A stretch of 64,000 nucleotides of DNA from Kineococcus mangrovi (GCF_041320705.1 NZ_JBGGTQ010000004.1:372001-436000); one strand, 5' to 3'; positions 43,824-52,626 are shown, counted from the first letter of the stretch. Notes: a model not told the origin generated them from the letters alone. Numbers and translations: made by a program.

Positions 43824-45038
43824 GTGGCCAAGATCAAGGTTCAGGGTCCGGTCGTCGAGCTCGACGGCGACGAGATGACCCGGATCATCTGGCAGTTCAT
43901 CAAGGACCGCCTGATCCACCCGTACCTCGACGTCGACCTGGAGTACTACGACCTGGGCGTCGAGCACCGCGACGCCACCGACGACCAGGTGACGATCGAC
44001 GCGGCGCACGCCATCCAGAAGGCCGGCGTCGGCGTGAAGTGCGCCACCATCACCCCGGACGAGGCGCGCGTCGAGGAGTTCGGCCTCAAGAAGATGTGGC
44101 GGTCCCCGAACGGGACGATCCGCAACATCCTCGGCGGCGTGATCTTCCGCGAGCCGATCATCATCGACAACATCCCGCGCCTGGTGCCGGGCTGGACGAA
44201 GCCGATCATCGTCGGCCGCCACGCCTACGGCGACCAGTACCGCGCGACGGACTTCACGTTCCCCGGCGAGGGGACGCTGACCGTCACCTTCACCCCGAAG
44301 GACGGCGGCGAGCCGATCGAGCACGAGGTCTTCCAGGCCCCCGGCGCCGGTGTGTCGCTGTCGATGTACAACCTCGACAGCTCCATCGTCGACTTCGCCC
44401 GCGCGTCGCTGAACTACGGCCTGGCGCGGAACTACCCGGTGTACCTGTCGACGAAGAACACGATCCTGAAGGCCTACGACGGCCGGTTCAAGGACATCTT
44501 CGAAGAGGTGTTCCAGAACGAGTTCAAGGACAAGTTCGCACAGGCCGGGATCACGTACGAGCACCGCCTCATCGACGACATGGTCGCGGCGTCCCTGAAG
44601 TGGGAGGGCGGCTACGTCTGGGCCTGCAAGAACTACGACGGCGACGTCCAGTCCGACACCGTCGCCCAGGGCTTCGGCTCGCTCGGGCTCATGACGTCGG
44701 TGCTGTCCACCCCGGACGGCTCGGTCGTCGAGGCGGAGGCCGCGCACGGCACCGTGACCCGCCACTACCGCCAGCACCAGCAGGGCAAGCCGACCTCGAC
44801 GAACCCCATCGCGTCGATCTACGCGTGGACCCGGGGCCTGGCCCACCGCGGCAAGCTGGACTCCACCCCCGAGGTCACCGGTTTCGCCGAGACCCTCGAG
44901 GACGTCGTCATCAAGACCGTCGAGAGCGGCAAGATGACGAAGGACCTCGCGCTGCTCGTCGGGCCGGACCAGGCCTGGCAGACCACCGAGGAGTTCCTCG
45001 GCACGCTCGACGAGAACCTCGCCGCCCGCCTGGGCTGA
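43824..45038 (+). CDS. icd: NADP-dependent isocitrate dehydrogenase
   Basis: 404-residue homodimeric NADP-IDH of the eukaryote-like subfamily II ([21 protein letters not shown] at the start, in part). Substrate residues lie in [19 protein letters not shown] and the metal aspartates in the IDDMVA stretch. It makes 2-oxoglutarate and NADPH in the TCA cycle. GTG 43824 has GGAGGGG about 9 nt upstream. A strong terminator follows. sucCD in the same window covers the next TCA steps. Confidence 0.96.
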   Translation: MAKIKVQGPVVELDGDEMTRIIWQFIKDRLIHPYLDVDLEYYDLGVEHRDATDDQVTIDAAHAIQKAGVGVKCATITPDEARVEEFGLKKMWRSPNGTIRNILGGVIFREPIIIDNIPRLVPGWTKPIIVGRHAYGDQYRATDFTFPGEGTLTVTFTPKDGGEPIEHEVFQAPGAGVSLSMYNLDSSIVDFARASLNYGLARNYPVYLSTKNTILKAYDGRFKDIFEEVFQNEFKDKFAQAGITYEHRLIDDMVAASLKWEGGYVWACKNYDGDVQSDTVAQGFGSLGLMTSVLSTPDGSVVEAEAAHGTVTRHYRQHQQGKPTSTNPIASIYAWTRGLAHRGKLDSTPEVTGFAETLEDVVIKTVESGKMTKDLALLVGPDQAWQTTEEFLGTLDENLAARLG

Positions 45039-45049
45039 GGACTCCCCGG

Positions 45050-45083
45050 GAGGGGGCCGTTCGCCGCGGGCGACGGCCCCCTC
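45050..45083 (+). terminator. terminator hairpin after icd
   Basis: GAGGGGGCCGT (45050-45060) pairs with ACGGCCCCCTC (45073-45083); four further pairs extend inward around one bulged T. It lies 12 bp after the icd stop and could also serve the convergent peptidase gene. Confidence 0.7.
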
Positions 45084-45101
45084 CTCGCGTCCGGGGGTCT
45101 C

Positions 45102-45143
45102 TAGAGGGACTGGGCTAGAGGGACTGGGTTAGAGGGACTGGGT
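45102..45143 (+). repeat. 14-bp tandem repeat, 3 copies, across the peptidase stop codon
   Basis: TAGAGGGACTGGGY occurs three times head to tail (45102-45115, 45116-45129, 45130-45143). The first unit in the peptidase reading direction contains its last codons and stop; the other two are copies of the gene's end behind the stop. Confidence 0.85.
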
Positions 45144-46031
45144 CGCGAACGTGTCGCACTGGCGCGGGTCACCCGTCCGCAAACCCTGCGTGAACCAGCG
45201 CTGGCGCTGCTGCGACGTCCCGTGCGAGTAGCTGGCGGGGTCCGCGCTGCCGTCCCCGAGGGTGGTCTGGATGAAGTCGTCGCCGATGCGGGCCGCGTCG
45301 TCCAGGGCGCGGTCGACGTCGTCCTGGGTGAGCTCGGCGATGAGCGGGGCTCCGGAGTCGTCCGGCACCGTCGTCGCGTGGTTCGCCCACGCGCCCGCGT
45401 AGCAGTCGGCCTGCAGCTCCAGCCGCACGCTGCCGCTCGTCGGGCCCGTCTCGCCGGGCTGGACCCGGTCGGTCGTCCCGAGCAGGTGCTGGACGTGGTG
45501 GCCGTACTCGTGGGCGACGACGTAGGCGTCGACGAACGTGCCGCCCTGCGCCCCGAACCGTTCCCGCAGCTCCTCGAAGAACGACAGGTCCAGGTAGACC
45601 CGCTCGTCGGCCGGGCAGTAGAACGGTCCGGTCCCCGACGAGGCCGCGCCGCACCCGGTCCGCGTCGCCCCGGAGAAGTAGACCGTCCGCGTGGGGACGT
45701 ACCCGTCGCCGAGGACGCCGCCCCAGTAGTCCTGGATCGACTCGATGTCGGCGACGACGGCGCACTCGCGCCGGGCGTTCGCGTCGGCCCCCGTGCGGCA
45801 CTCCTGAGCGAGCTGGCCGTCGTCGATCGTCTGGCCCGCACCGAGCTGGTCGAGGCTCGACCCGGCCTGCTGCGTCGGGTCGCTGCCGCCGAGGACCTGG
45901 AACAGCACGAGGACGAGGACCCCCACGAGCCCGAGCCCCCCGCCGCCGATCGCGACGGTCCGCCCGCCCCCGCCGCGCCGGCGGTCCTCCACGCCGCTCG
46001 CGTCCAGGCTGGCGTCGTCCCGGTACCTCAT
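45129..46031 (-). CDS. YpfJ-type neutral zinc metallopeptidase
   Basis: 300-residue membrane-anchored zinc peptidase (neutral zinc metallopeptidase / YpfJ family). An N-terminal RYRDDASLD leader precedes a membrane segment (residues about 30-52), and HEYGHHVQH near residue 178 is the zinc motif; LELQADCYAGAW further on matches the family. Four Cys are present for extracytoplasmic disulfides. ATG 46031; CAGGCT 7 nt upstream is a weak leaderless -10. The stop lies inside a 14-bp tandem repeat. Physiological substrate unknown. Confidence 0.9.
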   Translation of the reverse strand: MRYRDDASLDASGVEDRRRGGGGRTVAIGGGGLGLVGVLVLVLFQVLGGSDPTQQAGSSLDQLGAGQTIDDGQLAQECRTGADANARRECAVVADIESIQDYWGGVLGDGYVPTRTVYFSGATRTGCGAASSGTGPFYCPADERVYLDLSFFEELRERFGAQGGTFVDAYVVAHEYGHHVQHLLGTTDRVQPGETGPTSGSVRLELQADCYAGAWANHATTVPDDSGAPLIAELTQDDVDRALDDAARIGDDFIQTTLGDGSADPASYSHGTSQQRQRWFTQGLRTGDPRQCDTFATQSL

Positions 46032-46079
46032 GCGGCACAGCCTGTCGGCACGCCCGGCCGGTCGCCACCGGACGGTCCC

Positions 46080-46085
46080 TAGGGT
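46080..46085 (+). promoter_or_regulatory. -10 element (TAGGGT) of the nucleoside hydrolase gene
   Basis: TAGGGT ends 7 nt before GTG 46093 with no ribosome-binding site between; leaderless pattern. Confidence 0.6.
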
Positions 46086-46092
46086 GGGGCCC

Positions 46093-47082
46093 GTGACCGA
46101 CACCCCCCGCCGCCAGGTGGTCGTGGACACCGACACCGGCCTCGACGACGCCCTCGCCCTGCTCCTGCTCGCCGGCTCCCCGCACGCCGACGTCGCCGCC
46201 GTCACCACCGTCTACGGCAACTGCGTCGTGGAGGACTCCCTGCGCAACGCCGCGCACGTCCTGCGGCTGGCCGGCCTGGACGACGTGCCCCTGACGCGCG
46301 GGGCGGCCGGCCCCCTCGTGGGCCAGGCCCACATCGCCGGCTACGTCCACGGCAGCGACGGGCTCGGTGACCTCGGCCTGGACCGGCCCGACCCGCGGAC
46401 CACCCCCGACTCCGCGGCCGAACGCCTCGTGGCGCTCGCGGACGCCGAGCCCGGCCGCTACGACGTCCTCGCGCTCGGGCCGCTCACGAACATCGCCCTC
46501 GCCCTGCGGCTGGACCCGCGGTTCCTGTTCAAGGTGCGGTCCCTGACGCTCATGGGCGGCTCCGGCCCGTACCAGCCGCTGGGACGTTCGCTCATGGTCG
46601 ACGCGAACGTCCAGAACGACCCCGACGCCGCGCACGAGGTCTTCGCCGCCGACCGCCCCGCCGACGACACCGTGACCATGGTCGGCGTCGACGTCACCGG
46701 GACGGTCGTCCTCGACGAGGCCATGACGTCCTCGCTGCGGCACGCCGGGACCGCCTGGGGCACCTTCGCCGCCGACGTCCTGGACGCCTACCACCGGTTC
46801 TACGTCCACGAGTGGGGCCGCGACGTCGCGCCCGTGCACGACCCGCTGGCCGCGGCCGTCGTCGCCGACCCCTCCCTCGTCCTGCGGCGGGTCAGCGCCC
46901 CGGCCGCGGTGACGACGAACGGGTTCGCGACGCGCGCCCGGCTGCTGGAACTGCCCGACGGGACACCGGCCGCGCTGCCGCAGGAGATCGCGCTGCGCCC
47001 CGCGACAGCGGTCGTGGAGGTGGACCGGGCGCGGTTCCTCGCCGGGTTCGTCCGGACCCTGGCCGAGGGGCGGACCCGGTGA
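46093..47082 (+). CDS. inosine/uridine-preferring nucleoside hydrolase family protein
   Basis: 329-residue N-ribohydrolase. VDTDTGLDDALAL near residues 11-23 supplies the calcium-binding Asp cluster; LTLMGGSGP and the VAPVHDPLAAAVV His-Asp pair near residue 255 complete the active site. It cleaves ribonucleosides to base and ribose for salvage. GTG 46093 is leaderless. The stop overlaps the phosphatase start (GTGA). Confidence 0.92.
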   Translation: MTDTPRRQVVVDTDTGLDDALALLLLAGSPHADVAAVTTVYGNCVVEDSLRNAAHVLRLAGLDDVPLTRGAAGPLVGQAHIAGYVHGSDGLGDLGLDRPDPRTTPDSAAERLVALADAEPGRYDVLALGPLTNIALALRLDPRFLFKVRSLTLMGGSGPYQPLGRSLMVDANVQNDPDAAHEVFAADRPADDTVTMVGVDVTGTVVLDEAMTSSLRHAGTAWGTFAADVLDAYHRFYVHEWGRDVAPVHDPLAAAVVADPSLVLRRVSAPAAVTTNGFATRARLLELPDGTPAALPQEIALRPATAVVEVDRARFLAGFVRTLAEGRTR

Positions 47083-47783
47083 GCGACGAACCCCTGGACC
47101 AGGTGGCGAACCTGCGCGACGTCGCCCACACCGATCCGCGGCTGCGGCCCGGCGTCCTGTGGCGCAGCGCCCAGCCCCACGCCGGCGACGGGACGCCGCG
47201 GGAGGTCGACGCCTGGCCGCCCGCCACCGTCGTGGACCTGCGCTCGGCGGCCGAGGTGCCCGGGGCCGGCCACCCCTTGCGGCTGCCCGGCACGCAGGTG
47301 CACTCCGTCCCGCTGCTGGACCACGCGGGGGACCCGGCAGCCCTGGAGCAGCGGCGCCGGACGCTCGTCGAGGTGTACCTGGCGATGCTGGAACCGGGGA
47401 CGGGCCTGCTGCGGGCCGTGGAGCTCGTCGCGACCTCGCCCGCCCCGGTCCTCGTGCACTGCGCCGCGGGCAAGGACCGCACCGGTCTCGTCGTCGCCCT
47501 CGTCCTGCGCCTCGTGGGGGTCTCCCGCGAGGCCGTGCTCGCGGACTTCGCCCTGACCACCGCCGCGATGCCCGACGTGGTGCGGCGCCTGCTCGCCACC
47601 TCGCCGCTGCCCCCGGGGGCGGACCTGTCGACGCTGCCGGCCGAGTACTTCACGGCCCCGGCCGAGACGCTCGCCGCGGTGCTCGACGTGTGGGACGCCC
47701 ACGACGGGGGCACGCAGGGGTGGGCCCTCGCCCACGGCGGCGCCCCCGACCTCGTCGACCGGCTGCGCGCGCAGCTGCTGTGA
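47079..47783 (+). CDS. tyrosine-protein phosphatase family protein
   Basis: 234-residue dual-specificity/lipid phosphatase-like enzyme (Tyr_phosphatase3 type). The P-loop HCAAGKDRTG lies at residues about 127-136 with the catalytic Cys and Arg; ANLRDVAHTDPRLRPGVLWRS (in part) is the family N-terminal motif. GTG 47079 overlaps the nucleoside hydrolase stop. It may dephosphorylate phosphotyrosine or phosphoinositides; not resolved. Confidence 0.9.
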   Translation: MSDEPLDQVANLRDVAHTDPRLRPGVLWRSAQPHAGDGTPREVDAWPPATVVDLRSAAEVPGAGHPLRLPGTQVHSVPLLDHAGDPAALEQRRRTLVEVYLAMLEPGTGLLRAVELVATSPAPVLVHCAAGKDRTGLVVALVLRLVGVSREAVLADFALTTAAMPDVVRRLLATSPLPPGADLSTLPAEYFTAPAETLAAVLDVWDAHDGGTQGWALAHGGAPDLVDRLRAQLL

Positions 47784-47786
47784 CCC

Positions 47787-48806
47787 TCAGCCGAGGGCGC
47801 GTTCCAGCTCCTCCAGGACGACCCGCGCGGCCGTCGGCCCGGTGTTGAGGAAGAACGCGTCGTCGTCGACCTGGACGGCCCGGCCCGCCCGGACGGCGCC
47901 GAGGTCGTCCCACGTGGGCAGCGACGTGAGCTCGGCGGCGTCGCCGCCCTGCACGCCGAAGAACAACCGGTCGCCGTCGGCGAGGTCGAGCTGCTCGAGG
48001 CTGAGGTCGCGGGAGGTGTCGTCGGTGAAGCTCTGGGCCGCCGGCCGGGCCAGGCCGGCGTCCTCGGCGACCGACCCGCTGAACGAGGCGACGCCGAAGA
48101 CGCGGACGCGGTCGCCGTTGCGGCGCAGGAAGGACACCGTGGGGGAGGGGCTGGGCGCCAGCGCCGCCGCGCGCGCGTGGTGCTCGTCCAGCCACGCCTG
48201 CGCGCGCTGCCGCAGCCCGAGGCCGTCGGCCAGCAGCAGCAGGTCCTGCTTCCAGCGCAGACCGGTGCCCTGGGTGACGACGGTCGGCGCGATCGCCTGC
48301 AGCGCACCGAGGACGTCACCGTCCTTCGCGGTGGCGTTGACGAGCACGAGGTCCGGGGCGAGGGCCGCGACGGCCTCCAGGTTCGGCTGGGAGCGGGTCC
48401 CGAGGTCGGCGACGGCGTCCAGGGCGGCGGCGTCGCCGGGGAACCGCTCGCGCAGGTAGTCCGGGACGCGACCCGCCCCCTCGCCCGCGGTCGCCCCCAC
48501 CGGGACGACGCCGAGGGTCAGGGCCGCGTCCATCTGCCCCGTCGAGACGACGACCACCCGCGCGGGAGGCGCGGGGACCCTCGTCGAGCCCGCGGCGTGC
48601 ACCACCGTCCGCGGGAAGACGCCGTCGTCCTGGCCGCTGCCCCAGCCGGCCGGCAGCTCCCGGGGCGTCACCCAGGCGCTCGCGGTCGTCGGGGCGCTGG
48701 ACGTCGCGGGGGCGGGGGTGCCCCCGGTGGACGTGCCGGAGCACCCGGCGAGCAGGAGACCGGCCCCGGCCCCGAGGAACAGACGACGGTCGAGACGAGC
48801 GGTCAC
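47787..48806 (-). CDS. Fe(III)-siderophore ABC transporter substrate-binding lipoprotein
   Basis: 339-residue FecB/FhuD-type binding protein. A lipobox LLLAGCSG places the lipid Cys near residue 22 behind DRRLFLG. Two lobes follow with a Ser/Thr-rich spacer. No permease genes are adjacent. GTG 48806 has TATCCT (48819-48814) 7 nt upstream, and an IdeR-like box covers this -10. Import of a siderophore under iron limitation is the likely role. Confidence 0.9.
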   Translation of the reverse strand: MTARLDRRLFLGAGAGLLLAGCSGTSTGGTPAPATSSAPTTASAWVTPRELPAGWGSGQDDGVFPRTVVHAAGSTRVPAPPARVVVVSTGQMDAALTLGVVPVGATAGEGAGRVPDYLRERFPGDAAALDAVADLGTRSQPNLEAVAALAPDLVLVNATAKDGDVLGALQAIAPTVVTQGTGLRWKQDLLLLADGLGLRQRAQAWLDEHHARAAALAPSPSPTVSFLRRNGDRVRVFGVASFSGSVAEDAGLARPAAQSFTDDTSRDLSLEQLDLADGDRLFFGVQGGDAAELTSLPTWDDLGAVRAGRAVQVDDDAFFLNTGPTAARVVLEELERALG

Positions 48807-48811
48807 GGGGG

Positions 48812-48830
48812 CGAGGATAGCCTCACCGAA
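48812..48830 (-). promoter_or_regulatory. IdeR/DtxR-like iron box over the siderophore-binding protein promoter
   Basis: The minus strand reads TTCGGTGAGGCTATCCTCG, 14 of 19 matches to the IdeR consensus TTAGGTTAGGCTAACCTAA. It covers the -10 (TATCCT) of the lipoprotein gene, so iron-loaded IdeR would block transcription. Confidence 0.75.
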
Positions 48831-48925
48831 CTCGAGGGGGTCGCTGGAGGGAGCGGGGCACGGGGCAGACTGTCCACGCGCCCCGCGCGAGCTGGACGCA
48901 GCAGCACCCCCGAGGAGGTTCCCCC

Positions 48926-50053
48926 GTGCCCCGACGTCGTCTCCCGCTGCCGTCGAGGGGGCGTCGCGGGATGGCCCCCTCCCGCAACCTCGCCCAGGAC
49001 GGGGCGATCCCCGCGGTGGCGGCCGCCCGGGGCAGCAGCCTCGTCGACAGCGGCGTCTACGCCGGCGGGCACCGGGTCGTCTCGCCCGGCGACCTCGTGA
49101 GCACCGTCGCCGCGCTGCGTCAGGAGGAGGGGCGCGTCGCGTGGATGGGCCTCTACCGCCCCGCCGAGGAGGAGCTGAACTCCCTCGCCGCCGAGTTCGG
49201 CCTGCACGAGCTGGCCGTCGAGGACGCGGTGCTGGCCCACCAGCGGCCCAAGCTCGAACGCTACGGCTCCACGTTGTTCGTCGTGCTGCGCGCCGCCCGG
49301 TACGTCGACGAGACCGAGGAGGTGGAGTTCGGTGAGCTGCACCTGTTCATCGGCGCCGACTTCGTCCTCACCGTGCGGCACGCCGAGTCCCCGAGCCTGG
49401 CCGAGGTGCGCAAGCGGCTGGAGGCCGACCCCGACCTGCTGCGGCTGGGCACCGAGGCGATCCTCTACGCCATCCTCGACGCCGTGGTCGACGGGTACGG
49501 GCCGGTCCTGAAGGGCCTGGAGAACGACATCGACGAGATCGAGACGCAGGTCTTCACCGGCGACCCGACCGTCTCGCGGCGCATCTACGAGCTGTCCCAG
49601 GAGGTCGTGGACTTCCAGCGGGCCGTCACGCCGCTGACGCCGATCCTCGCCGGGCTCACCGGCGGGTTCCAGAAGTACCGCGTCGACGAGGAGCTGCAGC
49701 GCTACCTGCGCGACGTCGCCGACCACGTCACCGTGGCCGTCGAGCGCATCGAGAACTACCGCAACCAGCTGCGCGACATCCTCACCGTCAACGCGACCCT
49801 CGTGGGGCAGCGGCAGAACGAGGAGATGAAGGCCATGACCGAGGCCAGCTTCGCCCAGAGCGAGGAGGTCAAGAAGATCTCCTCCTGGGCGGCGATCCTC
49901 TTCGCGCCCAGCCTCGTCGGCGGCGTCTACGGCATGAACTTCCGGCACGTGCCGGAACTCGCGTGGAGGTTCGGGTACCCGCTGGCGCTGCTGCTCATGC
50001 TGGGCCTGAGCCTCACGCTGTACGTCGTCTTCAAGCGCCGCGGGTGGCTGTAG
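48926..50053 (+). CDS. corA: magnesium/cobalt transporter CorA
   Basis: 375-residue CorA channel. A large cytoplasmic N-terminal domain ends in two membrane helices; the YGMNF selectivity loop (GMN, residues about 336-338) lies between them. GTG 48926 follows GAGGAGG by 7 nt. The first 45 residues are basic and probably disordered. Confidence 0.94.
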   Translation: MPRRRLPLPSRGRRGMAPSRNLAQDGAIPAVAAARGSSLVDSGVYAGGHRVVSPGDLVSTVAALRQEEGRVAWMGLYRPAEEELNSLAAEFGLHELAVEDAVLAHQRPKLERYGSTLFVVLRAARYVDETEEVEFGELHLFIGADFVLTVRHAESPSLAEVRKRLEADPDLLRLGTEAILYAILDAVVDGYGPVLKGLENDIDEIETQVFTGDPTVSRRIYELSQEVVDFQRAVTPLTPILAGLTGGFQKYRVDEELQRYLRDVADHVTVAVERIENYRNQLRDILTVNATLVGQRQNEEMKAMTEASFAQSEEVKKISSWAAILFAPSLVGGVYGMNFRHVPELAWRFGYPLALLLMLGLSLTLYVVFKRRGWL

Positions 50054-50067
50054 GCCCGGCCCGTGCC

Positions 50068-50073
50068 TAGCGT
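50068..50073 (+). promoter_or_regulatory. -10 element (TAGCGT) of the YidD-like gene
   Basis: TAGCGT ends 6 nt before ATG 50080; it lies just behind the corA stop, so the small gene has its own leaderless promoter. Confidence 0.55.
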
Positions 50074-50079
50074 GAGGCG

Positions 50080-50376
50080 ATGAGGAGTCCCGCCGCCCGC
50101 GTCGTCGAGGCCGCCATCGCCGGGTACCAGCAGCGGCTCTCGCCGCGGAAGGGGTGGTCGTGCGCGCACCGCCTGGCCCACGGCGGGGACTCCTGCTCGG
50201 GCGCCGTGCGGGGGGAGGTGCACCGTCGCGGCGTCGTGCGGGCCGTCCTGCCGAGCGCGGCGCGGTTCCTCGCCTGCCACCGGGCGGCGGTGCTGCTGTC
50301 CCCGCTGCAGGTGCAGGGGTTCTGCTGCCTCGGGGGCATCCCGATCCCGTTCCGCTTCGGCGGTCGCCGCCCCTGA
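50080..50376 (+). CDS. YidD-like membrane protein insertion efficiency factor
   Basis: 98-residue small amphipathic protein. GYQQRLSPRKGWSC, SCSGAV near the middle and FLACH align with the YidD pattern (YQ..LSP..G..C, TCS.Y, KCHP), though the Pro-Thr before Cys and the final Pro are missing. It is longer than typical YidD at the C-terminus, with a hydrophobic CCLGGIPIPF tail. ATG 50080 is leaderless. A divergent branch of the family is likely; the rpmH-rnpA-yidC context of true YidD is absent. Confidence 0.7.
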   Translation: MRSPAARVVEAAIAGYQQRLSPRKGWSCAHRLAHGGDSCSGAVRGEVHRRGVVRAVLPSAARFLACHRAAVLLSPLQVQGFCCLGGIPIPFRFGGRRP

Positions 50377-50379
50377 GGC

Positions 50380-50411
50380 GGCCCCGGGGACGACGATCCG
50401 GACCCCGGGCC
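50380..50411 (+). terminator. possible terminator between the YidD-like gene and purU
   Basis: GGCCCCGGGG (50380-50389) pairs with CCCCGGGCC (50403-50411) with one bulge, between two convergent genes. Modest stem, no T-tract. Confidence 0.4.
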
Positions 50412-50429
50412 CGCGAGCGGCGACGCAGG

Positions 50430-51287
50430 TCAGCGGAAGACGACGGTCCGGTTCCCGTCGAGCAGCACCCGCTGCTCGGCGTGCCAGCGCACGGCCCGGG
50501 CCAGCGTCCGCGCCTCGACGTCCTGCCCCAGGCGCACGAGCTCGGACGCCGTCGCGCGGTGGTCGACGCGCTCGATCTCCTGCTCGATGATCGGCCCCTC
50601 GTCGAGGTCACCCGTCACGTAGTGCGCCGTCGCGCCGATGATCTTCACCCCACGCGCGTGCGCCTGGTGGTAGGGGCGAGCGCCCTTGAAGCTCGGCAGG
50701 AACGAGTGGTGGATGTTGATGGCGCGCCCGGACAGGCTGCGGCACAGGTCGTCCGAGAGCACCTGCATGTACCGCGCGAGGACGACGAGCTCGGCGCCGT
50801 GCTCGTCGACGAGTTCGAGCAGCCGGGCCTCGGCCGCCGCCTTCGACGCCGCGTCGCCCGTCGTGACGGGCACGTGGACGAAGGGGATGCCGTAGAACTG
50901 CGCCAGCGGCGCCAGGTCGGTGTGGTTGGACACGACGGCCCGGACGTCGACGGGCAGGTGCCCCGAGCGGTGCCGGAACAGCAGGTCGTTGAGGCAGTGG
51001 CCCTGCCGGGAGCACATCACCAGCGTCGGCAGCGGCTCGTCGGCCGCCGACAGCGTCCACACCAGGTCGAAGCGGTGGGCCACGACCTCGAGGTTCGCGC
51101 GCAGCGCCTCCTCGCTCGCGGTCGCGTCGAAGGCGACCCGCATGGTGAACAGCCCCGTGTCCGGGTCGCCGTACTGCTGGCTCTCGGTGATGTTCGCGTC
51201 GAGCGCGACGAGGGCTCCCGTCACGGCGTGGACGATGCCGGGACGGTCGGGGCAGGACAGGGTCAGGACCCTCGGGCGCGTGCTCAC
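50430..51287 (-). CDS. purU: formyltetrahydrofolate deformylase
   Basis: 285-residue PurU, which hydrolyses 10-formyl-THF to THF and formate and balances one-carbon pools. An N-terminal ACT domain (LTLSCPDRPGIVHAVTGAL in part, residues about 7-80) precedes the formyltransferase-like domain with INIHHSFLPSFKGARPYHQA in part (the HHSFLPSF catalytic stretch). GTG 51287 has TAGGCT (51300-51295) 7 nt upstream. Only 23 bp separate it from the divergent isochorismate synthase start. Confidence 0.95.
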   Translation of the reverse strand: MSTRPRVLTLSCPDRPGIVHAVTGALVALDANITESQQYGDPDTGLFTMRVAFDATASEEALRANLEVVAHRFDLVWTLSAADEPLPTLVMCSRQGHCLNDLLFRHRSGHLPVDVRAVVSNHTDLAPLAQFYGIPFVHVPVTTGDAASKAAAEARLLELVDEHGAELVVLARYMQVLSDDLCRSLSGRAINIHHSFLPSFKGARPYHQAHARGVKIIGATAHYVTGDLDEGPIIEQEIERVDHRATASELVRLGQDVEARTLARAVRWHAEQRVLLDGNRTVVFR

Positions 51288-51294
51288 ACCGGGA

Positions 51295-51304
51295 AGCCTA
51301 GGGT
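51295..51304. promoter_or_regulatory. overlapping divergent promoters of purU and isochorismate synthase
   Basis: AGCCTAGGGT contains TAGGCT on the minus strand (51300-51295, 7 nt before the purU GTG) and TAGGGT on the plus strand (51299-51304, 6 nt before the synthase GTG). The two -10 hexamers share the TA at 51299-51300, so the two genes cannot be initiated at the same time. Confidence 0.7.
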
Positions 51305-51310
51305 GGCGCC

Positions 51311-52444
51311 GTGGCAGAACCCGAAGCGGTAGCGCTGGCCGTGCGCGCGGGCGCCACCGTGTTCTCCGGGGAGAAGGCGACCCTCGTGCAGACCGGTCCG
51401 CGCCCCCTCGTGCCCGGCGGGTCCGGTCTGGAGCAGCTGCGGCGCACCACCGCCGCCCTCGACGGCGCCGAGCCCGGCGTCATCGCCGCGGGCGCGGTCC
51501 CCTTTGACCTGTCCACCCCGGGGGCCCTGCGGCTCGGGCCCGCCGAGACGATCCCCGGACCCCTGGTGGTGCCGCTGGCCGGCCCGGTCCGCCGCGCCAC
51601 CGTCGCCCGCAGCCGCCCCGCCCCCGCCCCCGAGGGGTACGCCGCCGCCGTCCGCGCCGCCCTCGCGCGCATCCGCGCCGGTGACGTGCAGAAGGTCGTC
51701 CTGGCCCGCACCCTGCAGCTGGAGGCCCTGGACGACTGGTCGGTGCCGGACCTGCTCGCCGAGCTCGTCAGCCGCAACCCGACCGCGACGGCGCTCGCCG
51801 TCCCCCTCGACGACCCGGCCGACGCCGGCGCCCGCTGGCTCGTGGGCGCGAGCCCGGAGCTGCTGCTGCGCCGCCGCGGGCCGAGCGTGCTGCTGCGACC
51901 GCTGGCCGGCTCCATCCCGCGCTCGCCGGAGCCGGACGAGGACATGCGGCGCGCGGACGCCCTCATGTCCTCCGACAAGGACCGCCGCGAGCACCGCTTC
52001 GTCGTCGAGGCCGTCGTCGAGGCGCTGGCCCCGTTCTGCCGCACCGTGAACGCCCCCGAGCCCGAGCTCGTGGCGACCCCCGCGGTCTGGCACCTCGCGA
52101 CGCGCATCAGCGCGCTGCTCAGCGACACCGACACCACCTCCGTCGACCTCGTCGCGGCGCTGCACCCGACCCCGGCCGTCGGCGGTTCGCCGCGCCGCGC
52201 CGCGCTGGAGGTGATCCGCGAGGTCGAGGGCCTGGACCGCGGCTGCTACGCCGGGGCGGTCGGCTGGCAGGACGTGCACGGCGACGGGGAGTGGGTGGTC
52301 GCCGTCCGGTGCGCGGAGGTGCAGCGCCGCACGCTGCGGATCTTCGCCGGGGCTGGGATCGTCGACGGTTCCGACCCCGGCGCCGAGGTCGCCGAGACCG
52401 GGGCCAAGATGCGCACCGTCCTGGACGCGGCCATCGTCCGGTGA
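51311..52444 (+). CDS. isochorismate synthase
   Basis: 377-residue chorismate-utilising enzyme of the MenF/EntC/DhbC group, converting chorismate to isochorismate. The anthranilate-synthase-like core has [37 protein letters not shown] and [10 protein letters not shown], the last typical for isochorismate synthases. GTG 51311 is leaderless behind TAGGGT. It could feed menaquinone or a catecholate/salicylate siderophore; no entB/E or menD gene is adjacent. Confidence 0.93.
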   Translation: MAEPEAVALAVRAGATVFSGEKATLVQTGPRPLVPGGSGLEQLRRTTAALDGAEPGVIAAGAVPFDLSTPGALRLGPAETIPGPLVVPLAGPVRRATVARSRPAPAPEGYAAAVRAALARIRAGDVQKVVLARTLQLEALDDWSVPDLLAELVSRNPTATALAVPLDDPADAGARWLVGASPELLLRRRGPSVLLRPLAGSIPRSPEPDEDMRRADALMSSDKDRREHRFVVEAVVEALAPFCRTVNAPEPELVATPAVWHLATRISALLSDTDTTSVDLVAALHPTPAVGGSPRRAALEVIREVEGLDRGCYAGAVGWQDVHGDGEWVVAVRCAEVQRRTLRIFAGAGIVDGSDPGAEVAETGAKMRTVLDAAIVR

Positions 52445-52482
52445 CCGAGCCGGTGGCATCGCCCGCCGGCCCTCCTCTGGGC

Positions 52483-52488
52483 TAGCCT
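52483..52488 (+). promoter_or_regulatory. -10 element (TAGCCT) of glyA-folD
   Basis: TAGCCT lies about 8-10 bp ahead of the ZTP aptamer, placing initiation near 52495. Confidence 0.5.
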
Positions 52489-52495
52489 GGGCGCG

Positions 52496-52590
52496 CCGCG
52501 ACTGGCGTCGGAGGTGGGTCACCACCGGGGAGCGGCAACGGGTCCCGCGCGTCGGGGTCCGCCGTTCACGGGGTCGTCCGCCTGGGCTCC
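52496..52590 (+). promoter_or_regulatory. ZTP (pfl motif) riboswitch of glyA-folD
   Basis: The conserved core of the pfl motif is present in order: ACTGGCG (52501-52507), GGAGGTGGGTCACCACCGGG, GGGAGCG, a variable linker, then CCGCCTGGGC (52578-52587). This aptamer binds the purine alarmone ZTP/ZMP, which accumulates when 10-formyl-THF is short. It should switch on glyA and folD to raise one-carbon supply. The linker (about 45 nt) between the two halves is long, as seen in the family. Confidence 0.92.
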
Positions 52591-52626
52591 GCGTCGCCAC
52601 CACCGCCCGCCGCACGAGGAGCGACC

